In this document: one piece after another, positions 1 to 9,033 of the stretch
How the letters are laid out: each line of letters begins with the position of its first letter
How positions within the stretch are numbered: position 1 is the first letter of the stretch
NCBI GenBank assembly: GCA_022843905.1
Contig: JALHMT010000019.1
Location: forward strand, 1 to 64,000
DNA: 64,000 bases
Direction: 5' to 3'
Origin: Rubrivivax sp.
Lineage (GTDB): Bacteria; Pseudomonadota; Gammaproteobacteria; Burkholderiales; Burkholderiaceae_C
Translations under genes and position numbers: made by a program
Notes under the pieces: generated by a model
Database searches by the model: none
Told to the model about the DNA's origin: nothing
Seen by the model: the letters and a program-made list of their open reading frames with translations, nothing else

Positions 1-28
1 GATCGAGGCCGATCGTCGTAATCTCCAT
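1..28 (-). CDS. IS110-family-like transposase, N-terminal fragment cut by the window edge
   Basis: Read on the minus strand, an ATG at 28-26 opens a frame MEITTIGLD that runs off the window. This matches the start typical of IS110/IS1111-type transposases, in which the first residues lead to the catalytic Asp of a RuvC-like DEDD domain (family knowledge). A GGAGCG ribosome-binding site lies just upstream on the same strand. Only nine codons are visible, so the family call rests on a short but characteristic string. The element would extend left of the window, where the livH permease gene normally expected before livM should also lie. Confidence 0.55.
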
Positions 29-219
29 GGCGGACGCTCCTTCCGTTCAGGTGGTTGCTGACACATCCACTGTGGCACTTCGATGCCGTCTACGGGTGGG
101 GGCGTCCATCCCATTGCTTGCCGTCCAGGCTCGGCCCCTTCCAGGGGGCGACCCCAGCGGCCGGGCGGAGCTCGTCCACGACGTCCGCTTGATGCGCTCG
201 CCGGCCATGGAACGTTGAG
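29..219. other. Region between the transposase start and livM
   Basis: This stretch must hold the upstream end of the IS110-like element and whatever precedes livM. An open plus-strand frame ends in TGA at 216-218, directly before the livM ATG at 220, but its translation (ending LMRSPAMER) does not resemble a LivH C-terminus that I recognise. I cannot place the boundary of the insertion element or a promoter. Confidence 0.3.
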
Positions 220-1296
220 ATGCGCTTCATCTTCAAGACCCGTTACGACCAGGACATCGCGCTGGCCAAGCATGGCGGCCATCGCTTCTGGTATTCGCTG
301 CTGATGCTGGCGTTGTTCACGGCGCCGTGGTGGCTGGAGAGCTACGGCCTGGCGCAGCTCACCTTCATCCTGATCTACGGCATCGTCGGGCTGGGCTTGA
401 TGGTGCTGGCCGGCTTCACGGGGCTGTTTTCCATCGGGCATGCCGCGTTTCTCGGGGTCGGCGCCTACACGCAGGCCTACCTGGCGCAGCACGGCTGGCC
501 CTTTCCCTTGTCGCTGGCGGCTGCGGCGGCTCTGTCCGCGGCGGTGGGCGCGGTGGTGGGCCTGCCGGCCTTGCGCGTCAAGGGCATCTACCTGGGCATC
601 GCCACGCTGTCCTTCGGCTTCATCGTCGAGGAGGTGCTGGCACGCTGGGAAAGCGTCACCGGCGGCAACGCCGGCAAGGCCGTGGGCAGCGTGAAGATGT
701 TCGGCTGGACGGCCGACGACGGCACCTCGTTCTACTTCGTTTGCCTGGTGATCACGGTGCTTTGCACGCTGGCCGTGCTGAACCTGTTGCGCAGCCCGAC
801 GGGCCGCGCCTTCGTGGCCATCCGCGACAGCGAGATCTCGGCGCAGAGCATGGGCATCCACCTGGCCTACTACAAGACGCTGAGCTTCTCGATCTCGGCG
901 GCGATGGCCGGCATCGGCGGCGCGCTGTATGCGCACATGATCCGCTTCCTGTCGCCTGAGCAGTTCAACATCCTGCAGTCGATCGACCTGCTGCTGATGG
1001 TGGTCATCGGTGGCCTGGGCAGCGTGCATGGCGCCTTCCTGGGCGCAGCCTTCCTGATCGGCATGCCGCAGGCCATCTCGGCCTTCAAGGACCTGCTGCC
1101 CGACGTCATCGGACAGGCGCCGGGCCTCAAGTCGGTGATCTACGGCGCCGTGCTGATCTTCTTCGTGCTCTTCGAGCCCATGGGTCTGTACGGCCGCTGG
1201 CTGAAGGTGCGCGCCTGGTTCCAGCTTTTCCCGTTCTACCGCAAGGGCCTGTTCAAGCGGCAGAAGGCCTTCCAGAAGTCCGACAGACTCCGATGA
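220..1296 (+). CDS. livM: Branched-chain amino acid-type ABC transporter permease LivM
   Basis: This 358-residue inner-membrane permease is one of the two channel subunits of a LivHMGF-type importer. After a basic N-terminus (MRFIFKTRYDQDI) it has a series of hydrophobic segments and the conserved LivM stretch GLGLMVLAGFTGLFSIGHAA near residue 65. The central part, around AIRDSEISAQSMGI, contains the cytoplasmic EAA-like loop that contacts the ATPases. It overlaps livG by four bases (ATGA), so the two are almost certainly translationally coupled. Its usual partner livH is not in the window; an IS110-like transposase start lies 190 bases upstream instead. The substrate may be an amino acid or, given the neighbouring CoA ligase, an organic acid; the sequence does not decide. 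Confidence 0.9.
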   Translation: MRFIFKTRYDQDIALAKHGGHRFWYSLLMLALFTAPWWLESYGLAQLTFILIYGIVGLGLMVLAGFTGLFSIGHAAFLGVGAYTQAYLAQHGWPFPLSLAAAAALSAAVGAVVGLPALRVKGIYLGIATLSFGFIVEEVLARWESVTGGNAGKAVGSVKMFGWTADDGTSFYFVCLVITVLCTLAVLNLLRSPTGRAFVAIRDSEISAQSMGIHLAYYKTLSFSISAAMAGIGGALYAHMIRFLSPEQFNILQSIDLLLMVVIGGLGSVHGAFLGAAFLIGMPQAISAFKDLLPDVIGQAPGLKSVIYGAVLIFFVLFEPMGLYGRWLKVRAWFQLFPFYRKGLFKRQKAFQKSDRLR

Positions 1297-2105
1297 ACGG
1301 CACCTCCTTCGACAACCTGCTCGAAGCGCGCGACCTGCAGGTGCGCTTCGGTGGCGTGCTGGCCGTCAACAAGGTCAGCTTCGACGTCAGGCGTGGCGAG
1401 GTCTTCACGCTGATCGGCCCCAACGGCGCCGGGAAGACGACGGTCTTCAACCTCATCAGCCGCATCTACACGCCCACCGCGGGCGAGATCCGTTTCGAGG
1501 GGCACCCGCTCACCGACGTGGCGCCGCACCGCGTCGCCGCGATGGGCATCGCCCGCACCTTCCAGAACATCGAGCTGTTCGAGCACGCCACGGTGCTGCA
1601 GAACCTGCTCATCGGGCGCCATCTTCATCATCCGCGTCGCCTGTGGGCCGAGATGCTGTTCCTGCCCGCCGTGAGGGACGCCGAGCGCCAGACGCGGCGC
1701 AAGGTCGAGGAAGTCATCGAGTTCCTCGACCTCCAGCACTACCGAGACACCATGGTGGCCGGCCTGCCCTACGGTGTGCGCAAGGTGGTCGAACTGGCGC
1801 GCGCGCTGTCCACGGGCCCCAAGCTGCTGCTGCTGGACGAGCCCTCTTCGGGCCTGAACGTCGAGGAGACCGGGGACATGGCCTTCTGGATCCAGGACAT
1901 CCAGAAGGATCTGGGCATCACGGTGCTGATGGTCGAGCACGACATGAGCCTGGTCTCGCGCGTGTCCGACCGTGTGCTGGCGATGAACCAGGGCGAGGTG
2001 CTGACGCTGGGAACCCCCGCCGAGGTGCAGTCGCACCCTGGGGTGGTCGAGGCCTACCTGGGCACCGCCGACGACGCGACCTCGCTGCGGAGGGCGAAGG
2101 CATGA
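1293..2105 (+). CDS. livG: Branched-chain amino acid-type ABC transporter ATPase LivG
   Basis: This 270-residue cytoplasmic ATPase energises the Liv-type importer together with LivF. The Walker A motif GPNGAGKTT lies near residue 43 and Walker B LLLLDEPSSGL near residue 180. The signature motif is the LivG-type variant (LPYGVRKVVELARAL) rather than LSGGQ, which is usual for this subfamily. A BCA_ABC_TP_C-like tail (HPGVVEAYLG) ends the protein. The start overlaps the livM stop by four bases and its own stop overlaps the livF ATG in the same way, which indicates one operon. Confidence 0.92.
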   Translation: MNGTSFDNLLEARDLQVRFGGVLAVNKVSFDVRRGEVFTLIGPNGAGKTTVFNLISRIYTPTAGEIRFEGHPLTDVAPHRVAAMGIARTFQNIELFEHATVLQNLLIGRHLHHPRRLWAEMLFLPAVRDAERQTRRKVEEVIEFLDLQHYRDTMVAGLPYGVRKVVELARALSTGPKLLLLDEPSSGLNVEETGDMAFWIQDIQKDLGITVLMVEHDMSLVSRVSDRVLAMNQGEVLTLGTPAEVQSHPGVVEAYLGTADDATSLRRAKA

Positions 2106-2881
2106 CTGCGTCGGCCACCATCCTGAAGCTCAGCAACGTCGAAAGCGCCTACGGCCCGATCAAGGCCATCCGCGGCGTCAGCCTCGAAGTGGCGGCCGGC
2201 CGCATCGTCACCGTGCTGGGCAGCAACGGTGCGGGCAAGACCACGATCCTGAAGACCATCTCCGGCATCATCGACCCCCGCAAGGGCTCGGTGGAACTGA
2301 AGGGCGAGAACATCACCGCGCTCGACCCGGCGCTGATCGTGCGCAAGGGCCTCAGCCACGTGCCCGAGGGCCGAGAGGTGTTCCCGCTGCTGTCGGTGCA
2401 CGACAACCTGCTGATGGGTGCCTACACCCGCCCGGACCGCGATGCCGTGCTGCGCGACATCGAGATGGTCTACGGCTACTTCCCCATCCTGAAGGAGCGC
2501 GAGCGGCAGGTCGCCGGGCTGCTGTCGGGCGGACAGCAGCAGATGCTGGCCATCAGCCGCGCGCTGATGGCCAACCCCACACTGATGCTGCTGGACGAAC
2601 CGAGCCTGGGCCTGTCGCCCAAGCTCACGAAGGAGATCTTCGAGATCGTCGTGCGCATCAACCGCGAGCGCGGCACGACCATGCTGCTGGTGGAACAGAA
2701 CGCCAACATGGCGCTCAACGCCGCCGACCACGGCTACGTGCTCGAGAACGGCCGCATCGTGATGGACGACAGCTGCGATCGCCTGCGCGAGAAGGACGAC
2801 ATCAAGGAGTTCTACCTGGGCATGAAGGAAGAGGGCGCACGGGGCGAGCGGCGCTGGAAGAAGAAGAAGACCTGGCGATGA
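2102..2881 (+). CDS. livF: Branched-chain amino acid-type ABC transporter ATPase LivF
   Basis: This 259-residue ATPase is the second nucleotide-binding subunit of the importer. It carries Walker A GSNGAGKTT, the signature LSGGQQQML and Walker B LMLLDEPSLGL, followed by the H-loop region. The frame is open upstream of 2102, but the ATG at 2102 overlaps the livG stop (ATGA) and gives the normal LivF length, so it is the chosen start. The C-terminus is unusual in being a basic run (RRWKKKKTWR) of about ten residues past the usual end. A CoA ligase gene follows after ten bases. Confidence 0.92.
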   Translation: MTASATILKLSNVESAYGPIKAIRGVSLEVAAGRIVTVLGSNGAGKTTILKTISGIIDPRKGSVELKGENITALDPALIVRKGLSHVPEGREVFPLLSVHDNLLMGAYTRPDRDAVLRDIEMVYGYFPILKERERQVAGLLSGGQQQMLAISRALMANPTLMLLDEPSLGLSPKLTKEIFEIVVRINRERGTTMLLVEQNANMALNAADHGYVLENGRIVMDDSCDRLREKDDIKEFYLGMKEEGARGERRWKKKKTWR

Positions 2882-2891
2882 ACGGCAGCCC

Positions 2892-4754
2892 ATGACCCAT
2901 CTCTGGAATCCCCCCATTCCCAGGCCACCCGCCGAACCGCTGGTGCCCGGCGAGACGCTGCCGGCCATGTTCTGGAATGCCGTCGCGCAGCGCCGCGGCA
3001 AGGTCTGGCTGCGCGAGAAGGAATTCGGGCTGTGGCGACAGTGGACCTGGGACCAGACCGGCCAGGCCGTGCGCGAGGTGGCCATGGGCCTGGCGGCGAT
3101 CGGCCTGGAGCCGGGCGACACCGCGTCCATCCTGTCCAACACCGTCGTCGAGTGGGTCATCACCGATCTGGCCGTGCTCAGCGCTGGCGGTGTCTCCAAC
3201 GGCATCTACCCGACCGACTCGGCCTCGCAGGTGCAGTACCTCTGCGACGATTCGAGCTCCAGCGTGCTCTTCGTCGAGGACGAGGAGCAACTGGACAAGG
3301 CCCTGGAGGTGCGCGCACAGCTGCCGCGGCTGCGCAAGATCGTGGTCTTCGACATGGAGGGTCTGCAGCGCTTCGAGGACCCGCAGGTCATCAGCCTGGA
3401 CGCCCTGCGTGCGCTCGGTGCAGCCCACGACAAGATCCACCCGGGCCTGTTCGAGCGCCGCGTGGCGAGCCGCCGGCCGCAGGACCTGGCGATCCTGGTC
3501 TACACCTCGGGCACCACCGGCAAACCCAAGGGCGCCATGCACAGCCATGCCGGACTGGTCTACATCACGCGCGGCTACTCGGAGATCTTCGACCAGAACG
3601 AAAACGACGAGCGCATGGCCTTCCTGCCGCTGTGCCACATCGTCGAACGTGTCGGCGGCGAGTACTCGGGCCTCTACACCGGCGCCGTGCTGAACTTCGT
3701 CGAAAACCCCGACACCGTACCCGAGAACGTGCGCGAGATCGCGCCCACCGTGTTTGCCGCGGTGCCGCGCGTGTGGGAGAAGTTCTACAGCTCGGTGATG
3801 GTGGCGCTGTCCGAGTCGAGCCGCCTGCAGCAGATGGTCTACGGCTGGGCCATCGGCACCGGTCGCCGGGTGGCCGACCTCGTGCTGGCCGGCCAGCCGG
3901 TGCCTGCCACCCTGAAGGCCCAGTTCATCGCCGCACGCCTGCTGTGCCTGGACAACGTGCGCAAGCTCATCGGCATCCATCGCGCCCGCTTGCTGCTGAC
4001 GGGCGCCGCACCGATCGCGCCCGACCTCATCCGCTGGTATCTGTCGCTGGGCGTGCCGATGGCCGAAGGCTGGGGCCAGACGGAGTGCGCAGGCGCGGCC
4101 ACGGTCACGATGGCCGGGCGACTGAAGCCGGGTTCGATCGGTCAGGCGGCACCCTTCAACGAAGTGAAGGTCGACGCCACGACCGGCGAGTTGCTGATCC
4201 GGGGACCGAACGTCTTCATGGGCTACCTGAACCAGCCCGAGAAGACGGCCGAAACCATCGACGCCGACGGCTGGCTGCACACCGGTGACGTCGGCACGGT
4301 CGACGCAGAAGGGTTCTTCCGCATCACCGATCGCATGAAGGACATCATCATCACGGCCGGGGGCAAGAACATCACGCCCAGCGAATGGGAGAACGAACTG
4401 AAGTTCTCGCCCTACGTGACCGACGCCGTGGTGATCGGCGACAAGCGGGCCTTCCTGACCGCACTGATCATGATCGACCAGGAGAACGTCGAGAAGTACG
4501 CGCAAGACCACGACGTGCCGTTCAGCAACTACACCAGCCTGACGCGCGCGGCCGAGGTGCTGCAGCTGATCCAGGGCGAGATCGACAAGGTCAATGCCAA
4601 GTTCGCCCGGGTCGAGCAGATCAAGGCGTTCCGGCTTCTCGAAACCCAGCTCACCGCCGAAGACGAGGAACTGACCCCGACGATGAAGCTCAAGAGACGC
4701 TTCGTGCAGCAGAAGTACGCTGCGATGATCGATTCGATGTACAGCGGCCGATGA
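2892..4754 (+). CDS. AMP-dependent acyl-CoA synthetase (long-chain fatty acid/aryl-CoA ligase type)
   Basis: This 620-residue enzyme of the adenylate-forming superfamily activates a carboxylic acid to its CoA thioester through an acyl-AMP. The ATP/AMP motif YTSGTTGKPKGAM lies at about residues 204-216, WGQTE at about 394, and the hinge region HTGDVG...DRMKDIII from about 463. The overall length and the KNITPSEWEN block resemble the FadD15/long-chain ligase group. It lies inside a Liv-type transporter operon, between livF and the binding-protein gene, an arrangement common in Burkholderiales; the inferred role is to trap the imported acid as a CoA ester. The actual substrate cannot be read from sequence. 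Confidence 0.88.
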   Translation: MTHLWNPPIPRPPAEPLVPGETLPAMFWNAVAQRRGKVWLREKEFGLWRQWTWDQTGQAVREVAMGLAAIGLEPGDTASILSNTVVEWVITDLAVLSAGGVSNGIYPTDSASQVQYLCDDSSSSVLFVEDEEQLDKALEVRAQLPRLRKIVVFDMEGLQRFEDPQVISLDALRALGAAHDKIHPGLFERRVASRRPQDLAILVYTSGTTGKPKGAMHSHAGLVYITRGYSEIFDQNENDERMAFLPLCHIVERVGGEYSGLYTGAVLNFVENPDTVPENVREIAPTVFAAVPRVWEKFYSSVMVALSESSRLQQMVYGWAIGTGRRVADLVLAGQPVPATLKAQFIAARLLCLDNVRKLIGIHRARLLLTGAAPIAPDLIRWYLSLGVPMAEGWGQTECAGAATVTMAGRLKPGSIGQAAPFNEVKVDATTGELLIRGPNVFMGYLNQPEKTAETIDADGWLHTGDVGTVDAEGFFRITDRMKDIIITAGGKNITPSEWENELKFSPYVTDAVVIGDKRAFLTALIMIDQENVEKYAQDHDVPFSNYTSLTRAAEVLQLIQGEIDKVNAKFARVEQIKAFRLLETQLTAEDEELTPTMKLKRRFVQQKYAAMIDSMYSGR

Positions 4755-4777
4755 GCTGCTCTTTCAAGGAGACTGTC

Positions 4778-5941
4778 ATGCAACTGAAACTGACGATGGC
4801 TGCCCTGGCTCTCGCCCTGGCGGCACCCCTGGCCCTGGCCCAGGGCCAGGGCGTGAGCAAGAACGAGATCGTGCTGGGCTCGATCCAGGACCTCTCCGGA
4901 CCCCTGGCCGGCTTCGGCAAGCAGATCCGCCTGGGCATGATGCTTCGCGTTGACGAACTCAACGAGCAGGGCTCGGTGCAGGGTCGCAAGCTCAAGCTGC
5001 TGATCGAGGACTCGGCCTACGATCCGCGCAAGGCCGTGCTGGCGGCTCAGAAACTGGTCAACCAGGACAAGATCTTCGCCATGGTCGGCCACCTCGGCAC
5101 GGCGCAGAACATGGCCGCGATGCCGGTGCAGTTCGAGAAGAACGTCATCAACTTCTTCCCGGTGACCGCGGCGCGAGAGATGTACGAGCCCTTCCACAGG
5201 CTCAAGTATTCGTTTGCAGCCACCTACTTCGACCAGATCCGCACCGCACTGCCCAAGCTGGTGAAGGACAAGAGCGCCAAGAAGGTCTGCACCATCTACC
5301 AGGACGACGAGTTCGGACTGGAAGTGATGCGCGGCGGTGAGGCCGGCCTGAAGACCATCGGCATGGAGTTCGCCGAGAAGACCAGCTTCAAGCGCGGCGC
5401 CACCGACTTCTCGTCGCAGGTCGCACGCATGAAGTCCGCCGGCTGCGACTTCGTGGTGATGGGCACCATCATCCGCGAGACCATCGGCACCATCGCCGAG
5501 AGCCGCAAGACCGGCTTCACGCCGACCTTCCTGGGCTCCAGCGCGGCCTACACCGATCTCATCCACCGGCTGGGCGGCAAGGCCATGGACGGGCTGTACG
5601 CCACGCACACGGTCCAGCACCCTTACCTCGACGAAGCGGCGCAGCCCATCCGCCATTGGGCCAACAAGTACAAGACCAAGTTCAACGAGGATCCGACGGT
5701 GTTCTCCGTCTACGGCTACACCATCATCGACGCCTTCATCCGGGCGGCCGACAAGGCGGGTCCGAACCTGACGACCGACAGCTTCATCAAGGCGATGGAC
5801 ACCATGGTCATCCCGCCCGACATCTTCGGCTCGGCCGAGTCTCGCTTCGGGCCGCAGAAGCGCCTGGGCAGCGACCTGTCGCGCCTGTCGCAATTGCAGG
5901 ACGCGCGCTGGAAGGTGGTGTCGGACTACGTCAAACCCTAG
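4778..5941 (+). CDS. Periplasmic branched-chain amino acid-type ABC transporter substrate-binding protein
   Basis: This 387-residue LivK-like protein has a Sec signal peptide ([20 protein letters not shown], cleavage after ALA near residue 22) and then the type 1 periplasmic-binding fold, opening with [20 protein letters not shown]. The frame is open upstream, but the ATG at 4778 has a good ribosome-binding site (AAGGAG at 4767-4772) and begins the signal peptide, so it is the start. It lies 23 bases after the CoA ligase and would deliver the ligand to the LivM-containing channel. A hairpin terminator follows, closing the operon. Confidence 0.9.
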   Translation: MQLKLTMAALALALAAPLALAQGQGVSKNEIVLGSIQDLSGPLAGFGKQIRLGMMLRVDELNEQGSVQGRKLKLLIEDSAYDPRKAVLAAQKLVNQDKIFAMVGHLGTAQNMAAMPVQFEKNVINFFPVTAAREMYEPFHRLKYSFAATYFDQIRTALPKLVKDKSAKKVCTIYQDDEFGLEVMRGGEAGLKTIGMEFAEKTSFKRGATDFSSQVARMKSAGCDFVVMGTIIRETIGTIAESRKTGFTPTFLGSSAAYTDLIHRLGGKAMDGLYATHTVQHPYLDEAAQPIRHWANKYKTKFNEDPTVFSVYGYTIIDAFIRAADKAGPNLTTDSFIKAMDTMVIPPDIFGSAESRFGPQKRLGSDLSRLSQLQDARWKVVSDYVKP

Positions 5942-5965
5942 CCTGCGCCGTTCCGGCATCGGTTC

Positions 5966-5996
5966 GAGGCCGCCTTCGGGCGGCCTCGGTGTTTGT
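5966..5996 (+). terminator. Rho-independent terminator after the liv-type operon
   Basis: A 9-bp perfect stem (GAGGCCGCC / GGCGGCCTC) closes a TTCG tetraloop, followed by a weak T-rich tail (GGTGTTTGTG). It lies 24 bases after the binding-protein stop and before rlmD. Confidence 0.7.
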
Positions 5997-6014
5997 GCGC
6001 CCGATAATCGTCAC

Positions 6015-7370
6015 ATGACAAGTTCGACGGATTGGCTGGAGGTCGAGTCTCTCGACCTCGAAGCGCAGGGCGTGGCGCGCCGCGAAGACGGCAAGGTGGT
6101 CTTCATCGAGGGCGCACTGCCGGGCGAGCGAGTGCAGGTCAACGTCTCGCGCAAGAAGAACAACTGGGAGCAGGGCCCCATGCAGGCGCTGGGCCGCGAG
6201 AGCTCGCAGCGCGTGAGGCCGGGTTGTCCGCACTTCGGCATGCATGCCGGCGCCTGCGGCGGTTGCAAGATGCAGCACCTGCACGCCGCGGCGCAGGTCG
6301 CGGTGAAGCAGCGCGTGCTGGAAGACAACCTCTGGCACCTGGCCAAGGTCAAGCCCGAACTGGTGATGCGTCCCATCGAAGGCCCGACCTGGGGCTACCG
6401 CTATCGCGCGCGCTTCTCGGTGCGCTGGGTGCCACGCAAGGGCACGGTGCTGGTGGGCTTTCACGAACGCAAGTCACGCTACGTGGCCGACATGCAGGTG
6501 TGCCCGGTGCTCCCGCAGAAGGTCAGCGGGATGCTGATGCCGCTGCGCGAATTGGTCGGCGCGATGGAGCAGCGCGAGAGCGTGCCGCAGATCGAACTCG
6601 CGGCGGGTGACGAGGTCATCGCGCTGGTGCTGCGTCATCTCTTGCCGCTGTCTGCGAGTGACGCGCAGCGTCTGCGCGAGTTCGGCGTCGCGCACGGGGT
6701 GCAGTGGTGGCTTCAGCCCAAGGGCCCCGAAACCGTGCACCTGCTCGACGAGGGCGGCCCCGAACTGTCCTACGCACTGCCCGAGTACGGCGTGGTGATG
6801 CCCTTCAAGCCGACCGACTTCACGCAGGTCAATCCGCACATCAACCGCGTGCTGGTAGGCCGCGCGCTGCGCCTGCTGGCGCCACGGCCCGACGAGCGCG
6901 TGATCGACTGGTTCTGCGGCTTGGGCAACTTCACGCTGCCGCTGGCAACCCTCGCTCGCGAGGTGCGCGGCATCGAGGGCAGTGAGGTGCTGGTGGAACG
7001 AGCGCGCCGGAACGCGGTCCGCAACGGGCTTCAGACACGGACGAGCTTCGAGTCCCGCAATCTGTTCGAGATCACACCGGGCGATCTGGTGGCCGCAGGG
7101 CTGGCCGAGCGCTGGCTGGTCGACCCGCCCCGCGAAGGTGCCTTCGCGATGGCCAAGGCCCTGGCCGATCTTCACGCCGAACCCGTCGACGGCTGGTCGT
7201 CCCCGAAGCGCATCGTCTACGTCAGTTGCAACCCGGCCACGCTGGCTCGCGACGCAGGCCTGCTGGTCCACCAGGCCGGCTACCGCTGCACCCACGCCGG
7301 CGTGGTCAACATGTTTCCGCACACCGCCCACGTCGAGAGCATCGCGGTCTTCGACCGCGCATCCACATGA
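6015..7370 (+). CDS. rlmD: 23S rRNA (uracil-1939-C5)-methyltransferase RlmD
   Basis: This 451-residue RNA methyltransferase makes m5U1939 in 23S rRNA using S-adenosylmethionine. An N-terminal TRAM-like RNA-binding region is followed by the four cysteines expected to hold a [4Fe-4S] cluster (Cys71, Cys81, Cys84, Cys163). The SAM-binding motif [11 protein letters not shown] begins near residue 296. The VDPPREG motif and the catalytic Cys405 in [11 protein letters not shown] are present. The cysteine cluster and the length separate it from TrmA (no cluster); RlmC is shorter. It stands alone between two hairpin terminators. Confidence 0.92.
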   Translation: MTSSTDWLEVESLDLEAQGVARREDGKVVFIEGALPGERVQVNVSRKKNNWEQGPMQALGRESSQRVRPGCPHFGMHAGACGGCKMQHLHAAAQVAVKQRVLEDNLWHLAKVKPELVMRPIEGPTWGYRYRARFSVRWVPRKGTVLVGFHERKSRYVADMQVCPVLPQKVSGMLMPLRELVGAMEQRESVPQIELAAGDEVIALVLRHLLPLSASDAQRLREFGVAHGVQWWLQPKGPETVHLLDEGGPELSYALPEYGVVMPFKPTDFTQVNPHINRVLVGRALRLLAPRPDERVIDWFCGLGNFTLPLATLAREVRGIEGSEVLVERARRNAVRNGLQTRTSFESRNLFEITPGDLVAAGLAERWLVDPPREGAFAMAKALADLHAEPVDGWSSPKRIVYVSCNPATLARDAGLLVHQAGYRCTHAGVVNMFPHTAHVESIAVFDRAST

Positions 7371-7389
7371 ACCGGCCCGGAAATGCGAA

Positions 7390-7408
7390 GGGCCGGCAAA
7401 GCCGGCCC
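7390..7408. terminator. Hairpin between convergent rlmD and the BI-1 gene
   Basis: A perfect 8-bp stem (GGGCCGGC / GCCGGCCC) with an AAA loop lies 20 bases after the rlmD stop. The next gene is convergent, so it could serve either strand; there is no clear T-tract on either side. Confidence 0.5.
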
Positions 7409-7509
7409 TGAACCATCACATCAAGCGGGCGGCATGGACCGGCTTTGCCGGGCCATCGCCGCCGCCCCTTTGAGGGGGAGCGGCGAAGCCGCTTCGGGGG
7501 TGGACGTCG

Positions 7510-8205
7510 TTACTCGCGTTCCCCGCCGAAGATGCCCAACAGCGCCAGCAGGCTCTGGAACACGTTGTAGACGCTGAGATAGACACCCAGCGTGGCAGTG
7601 ATGTAGTTGGTCTCGTGTCCGTCCTGAACACGCTTCAGGTCGTACAGGATGAAGGCCGAGAAGATGCCGATGGCCATGACGGCCACGGTGATCATCAGGG
7701 CGCTGCTCTGCACGAAGATGTTCAGGACGCCGGCCACCAGCAGCATGATCGCGCCAATGAACAGGAACTTGCCCATCGACGACAGATCGCGCTTGATGAT
7801 GGTCGACAGCGAGGCCATGCCCAGGAAGATGGCGCCCGTGCCGGCAAAGGCGGTCATGATCAGGCTGGCGCCGTTGCTCAGGCCCAGCACCGATCCCACC
7901 AGCCTGGACAGCATCACGCCCATGAAGAACGTGAAGGCCAGCAGGATGGGCACGCCGGCCGCCGAGTTCTTGAACTTCTCGATGGCGAACATGAAGCCGA
8001 ATGCGCCGCCCAGGAACACCACGAGGCCGATGCCGGGCGACATCGCGCTGGCGATGCCGGTCTGCACGCCGAACCAGGCGCCCAGGACGGTCGGCACCAT
8101 CGACAGGGCCAGCAGCCAGTAGGTGTTGCGCAGCACCCGATTGCGCTGCGCCGCCAGCCCCGCGCCGGCCGCGGGGGAGCCATAGGATTGCAGGGTTTCG
8201 TTCAT
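7510..8205 (-). CDS. Bax inhibitor-1/YccA family integral membrane protein
   Basis: This 231-residue protein has about seven hydrophobic segments and the BI-1 family pattern, including NTYWLLALSMVPTVLGAW near the N-terminus and the C-terminal segment YNVFQSLLALLGIFGG. Bacterial relatives (YbhL, YccA) are inner-membrane proteins; YccA modulates FtsH, whose gene is also in this window though far away. The frame runs further upstream, but the ATG at 8205 is preceded by AGGAG at a proper distance, so I use it. It is divergent from the GlcG-like gene and convergent with rlmD. Its physiological role is not evident. Confidence 0.85.
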   Translation of the reverse strand: MNETLQSYGSPAAGAGLAAQRNRVLRNTYWLLALSMVPTVLGAWFGVQTGIASAMSPGIGLVVFLGGAFGFMFAIEKFKNSAAGVPILLAFTFFMGVMLSRLVGSVLGLSNGASLIMTAFAGTGAIFLGMASLSTIIKRDLSSMGKFLFIGAIMLLVAGVLNIFVQSSALMITVAVMAIGIFSAFILYDLKRVQDGHETNYITATLGVYLSVYNVFQSLLALLGIFGGERE

Positions 8206-8429
8206 TCGTACTCCTGTTGAAGGACTGTGCCCACCATGGGCAAACGTCATTGTAGGCACGCCCGGGGACCGCTCCACGGAAGCTGCGGGTCTGACCCTCC
8301 GTGGCGAAGGCAATTCGACTGCACGGCTCCGACCTGCGGAGGTGTGACTCTTGTGCCCGTTCGTTGGTTCCTTTCGGCGGCCGGACTGGTTATCGTGCGC
8401 GGTTCCTGTGAAGAAAGTCTATTCGCATC

Positions 8430-8834
8430 ATGAAATCCAGACCATTTCTGACTCTCGACGATGTTCGTGCGATGGCCGCGGCAGCGGAAGCCGAGGCCAG
8501 GACACACCAATGGCCCATCACTTTCGCCATTTGCGATGACGGCGGTCACCTGCTATGGTTGCAGCGCCTGGATGGGGCAGCGCCCATTTCAGCCCACATC
8601 GCACCGGCCAAGGCCCGCACGGCCGCCCTGGGCCGCCGGGAGACCAAGGTCTACGAAGACATGATCAACCAGGGCCGCACGGCGTTCCTGAGCGCCCCCT
8701 CGCTGGAAGGCATGCTCGAAGGGGGCCTGCCTGTGATGGTGGAAGGGCAGTGCGTCGGCGCCGTGGGGGTCAGCGGCGTGAAATCGAACGAAGATGCACA
8801 GGTGGCCCGCGCGGCCATCGCCGCGTTGGGCTGA
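8430..8834 (+). CDS. GlcG/HbpS-like heme-binding family protein
   Basis: This 134-residue protein matches the GlcG/HbpS (DUF336) family: an N-terminal helix ([17 protein letters not shown]), the core [32 protein letters not shown], and the C-terminal [20 protein letters not shown]. Members bind small ligands such as heme or sit beside catabolic genes, and their function is often unassigned. No signal peptide is visible, so it should be cytoplasmic. It is divergent from the BI-1 gene across 224 bases in which I see no clear promoter, and it precedes carA without obvious functional connection. Confidence 0.82.
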   Translation: MKSRPFLTLDDVRAMAAAAEAEARTHQWPITFAICDDGGHLLWLQRLDGAAPISAHIAPAKARTAALGRRETKVYEDMINQGRTAFLSAPSLEGMLEGGLPVMVEGQCVGAVGVSGVKSNEDAQVARAAIAALG

Positions 8835-8893
8835 CCCCGGGCTCACACGCGCTCCGCCGGACCGGGTCAAGCGATCGGGCGCGTCCGAACGGC

Positions 8894-9033
8894 TATACTT
8901 CGCAGGTTTACCCGCCCCACACCGCAGCCTAGCGAAACTCCTCCACGGTTTCCCCTCGGACTCCGCTCCCGACGCAGCCAGTCAGGCCGCGAGAAGGGGT
9001 CGAGCTGGGCGCGCGAAACCCGGAGTTTTTCTC
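8894..9033 (+). promoter_or_regulatory. Candidate carAB promoter and 5' leader
   Basis: A -10-like TATACT lies at 8894-8899 with no good -35. If used, transcription would start near 8906 and leave a leader of about 130 bases before carA. A short inverted repeat GAAAC...GTTTC occurs in it (about 8935-8952). There is no recognisable leader peptide or known riboswitch core; regulation by pyrimidines or arginine is only expected from the pathway. Confidence 0.3.

Noticed and set aside
2054..5959. Long minus-strand open frames opposite livF, the acyl-CoA ligase and the binding protein
   Set aside because: Same codon-phase shadow effect; composition is low-complexity and no family motifs appear.
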